Shown here: in pieces, positions 12,001 to 15,000 of the stretch | Layout of the letters: the number at the start of each line of letters is the position of its first letter | How positions within the stretch are numbered: position 1 is the stretch's first letter | Source of the DNA: Endomicrobiales bacterium | Lineage (GTDB): Bacteria > Elusimicrobiota > Endomicrobiia > Endomicrobiales > JAFGGC01 | Length of the DNA: 64,000 nucleotides | Reading direction: 5' to 3' | Assembly (NCBI GenBank): GCA_016930715.1 | Contig: JAFGGC010000001.1 | Span: 1 to 64,000 of the forward strand | Program-made: the position numbers and the translations under genes | Notes under the pieces: model-generated | What the model saw: only the letters and a program-made list of their open reading frames with translations | Databases searched by the model: none | Told to the model about the DNA's origin: nothing

Positions 12001-15000
12001 CTTTTTGCCATGTCCTGAAGCCTGTCAACAGACGCGGGCCCCGAAACCGTTGACAACAGGTATTTAAAGACCATTTTTATGAGCTGTTCGTACCTGAAAC
12101 CGAGCGCCTGGCGGTGGTAATCGGCAAAAGTCATTTTATATGGAAAGAGCTCAAGCTGGACAGGCGGAGCGGGCTTGGGGGATTTAAGCTCGGGAAGGCG
12201 GGAAAGCGGTACTTTTTTCGCCGAATAGTACTCTTCCGGAGGTATTCCGTCCTTGCCGGTCTTGGTAAGCCATAGCAGGAGGTCCATCCTGACGTCGCCC
12301 TTGTCGTCAACCGGTATGAAAGGCAAATCTTTTAGCGCCATTCCCGATATATCCACGGAACCGAACAGCCTGCCGGCACGGGCGACCTGTTCCGCTCTGA
12401 AAATATTTCCTTCGCCGGCCCAGGCGAGCGGCCCGGTTCTCGTTATTAGGGATTTTACCTGCGGAGCCCCCTGTTTCCTGGCGGCCCTTTTCAAGTCCTG
12501 AACCCATTTTTCAAGCTGCGCCCTGTCTTTTTCATTCGTCATTCGCGCGGCGTACGCGTTAATGTAATCCTCCACCGCCTTCAAAGTCCACGATCTCGCG
12601 CCAGACATCAGACTGTCAAATTCACGCTGTTCGAAAGTCTCCCTGCGCATCGGATACGGCAAGAAAAGCCCGTGTTGTTTGCAGAAAACATCGATGGCTC
12701 TGCCGTATATCGTCTGCCCCTCAAGCGGGTCTTTGATTTCCAGTATGTCAAGAAGCTCCTGCGGATCGGTTATTGCGAAAGTTTTCATTCCCTTATACCT
12801 TACTTCATAGACTGTTCCGCCGATCTCCGTATCCTCAACCGCGGCAAGCTCCACGCCGCGGTCGGCGGCGAAGCGTACGAACTTTTCTTTAAATCCTTTA
12901 GCCAGGGCGGGAATATCGTGCTTTATATGCATAAGTCCGCCGGCCCTGGTGACCCTGAGTATTTCTTCAAGGCATTTATTCACGCCGTCGGCGTCGAGCC
13001 ACACGAACGTGTTTATCAGGCTTACTTTCGTGACGCTGTCGCTATCCATCGGCAGGCTTCGTATGTCACCCTGAATTATCCTAAGGTTTTGGGCGGGATG
13101 TTTCCTTCTGTCCCTGATTGTTTCAAGATATTGCTGGATGTTTTTCCCTCCGGATCCAAAAAGGAGGTAATCAAGTACGAAAGGGTCGTTGGCGTGTTCG
13201 GCAAGTTTCGTTACGATCGGTATGTTTTGCCCGGCGATATCCACGTACACCGAATCCTTAACCTTGCACGAAGCGGCCACCGCGGCGGTCCCCGGGCCTC
13301 CGGCAAGCTCCGCGTAAACGTCGTCTTCGTTGAGCTTGAGGGGCCCTATGACCTGGTTCGCGCTGTGTGCAGCGAAAGGCCTGACTTGCGAGTCGGATAC
13401 CGAAGCGGTTCTTATTTCCTCTTTAGGCACCGTTAAAACCGTCGTTTCACCCTGTCCAAGAAAAAGGCGTAACTGCTCCTGTGTGGACTTGGCTATCTGC
13501 CCGCCGACTCTTTTTGCCGTTTCCGGGAGGTTTCTAGCGGCAATAGCGGTGATCCTCATTATGTCCGGTTTTTCGATGTATACGAGCGAATTTCTCCCGC
13601 CCAAACCGTCATCTTCGGACGCATAAACGCTTTTATCGTCCACCCATTCGCCGTCGACAATAAACTTGTACTTGTTCTGGCCCTCGGGCAGCTTCACTGT
13701 AAGTCTATATACCCCCTCATCGGCCGCCCATTTCATCCGCAGCGTCCCCGGCTGCCACGCGTTGAAGCTCCCCGCCACGAATACCTGCGTTTCGGTCTTT
13801 ACCGGCTTGTACGTGAAAGTGTGTTCTACAAGAGGAACGGGGCTGTGGACGATCAGGCCCGTCCTGCCGTCGTACATCGGAAGGTCGAACACGAAACCTT
13901 CTTTTACGAGCCATTTCCACTCTTCGAGGAACCTGCCCCTTTCATCCTCATTCATATTCAGGACGATACATCTGAATCGTGACGGGTCTACAATATCCCC
14001 CTGTATCTCGCCTTTCCAGGCTCTTGTCAATTTAAGATATTCCTCTTTGGGTAAAAATTTCGTTCTTATGCCGTGAAGGTCCTTACCAGCAAAGGAACTT
14101 TCAAGATATCCTGCCTGGAACGTGTCAGAATATCCTTTTTCGGGATCTATCACTATCTGAAAGGATTTGTTTGTTCGCGGCATTGAGTTTTCGTGATGCA
14201 GTTCAAAAGAAGTATAAATCGGATGCAGGTCGTCGCCGGTGCCGAGTTCAGATATGTCTGAAGGCACTATGCCGTACCTGAAGATAGAGGCGAGAGTTTC
14301 GGCCTCAGGTTTCACGTAATGAGTCAAATAGGGGGTATCGAACACAAAATACGACAAGTGCGGTGCGCTGTCTTCGTGCGCCGGTTTTGCAAGGAAAATA
14401 CTCCCGTAAACAAGCATTGTCCTGCCGTCATAAATGAAAGACCCGATATTTGGATACGAAGAATACCTTGGAACCGTTTCTAAATCGATGTTCGTCCTCA
14501 TTCCTTCGAACATCCTGAAAAACATGTCGTATTTATTGCCTTTCGACGGTTTAATAAAAAGTCTTTCTTTTCCGGAATCGTCCACGAAAACATGGCCGCT
14601 GTCCCCGTAACCGTATTTACTGGGCTCAAAATACTTTTCGTGCCTGTAACTTTTCCCGCCGGCCATTAGAACGCAATCCTGTATCGACTCGCCGCCAAAC
14701 ACTACCTTAACACCCGTGCCCGTCGCCCCGCCCGTTTCCTTTGCCGGCTCTTCCTCCGCGGGAATATCAACAAGGAACAGCATCGAGGCGAATATTTCCC
14801 GCTTGGCCAGCGAATCTATATTCGTGCCTTCGGCCGTCCACACGAGAACGTCGCCGCCGTTGTCAAGGAGTATCGAGTCGGAAAGCCCCGCGTCGGCGCT
14901 CCGCTCGCAGAGTTCATCGAAGGTGATGCCCGCCTGCCTGTCGTCGCTTGACACCGCGAACACCTTAACGCTTCCGGTTCTCGTGGTCCCCACTGTCTTG

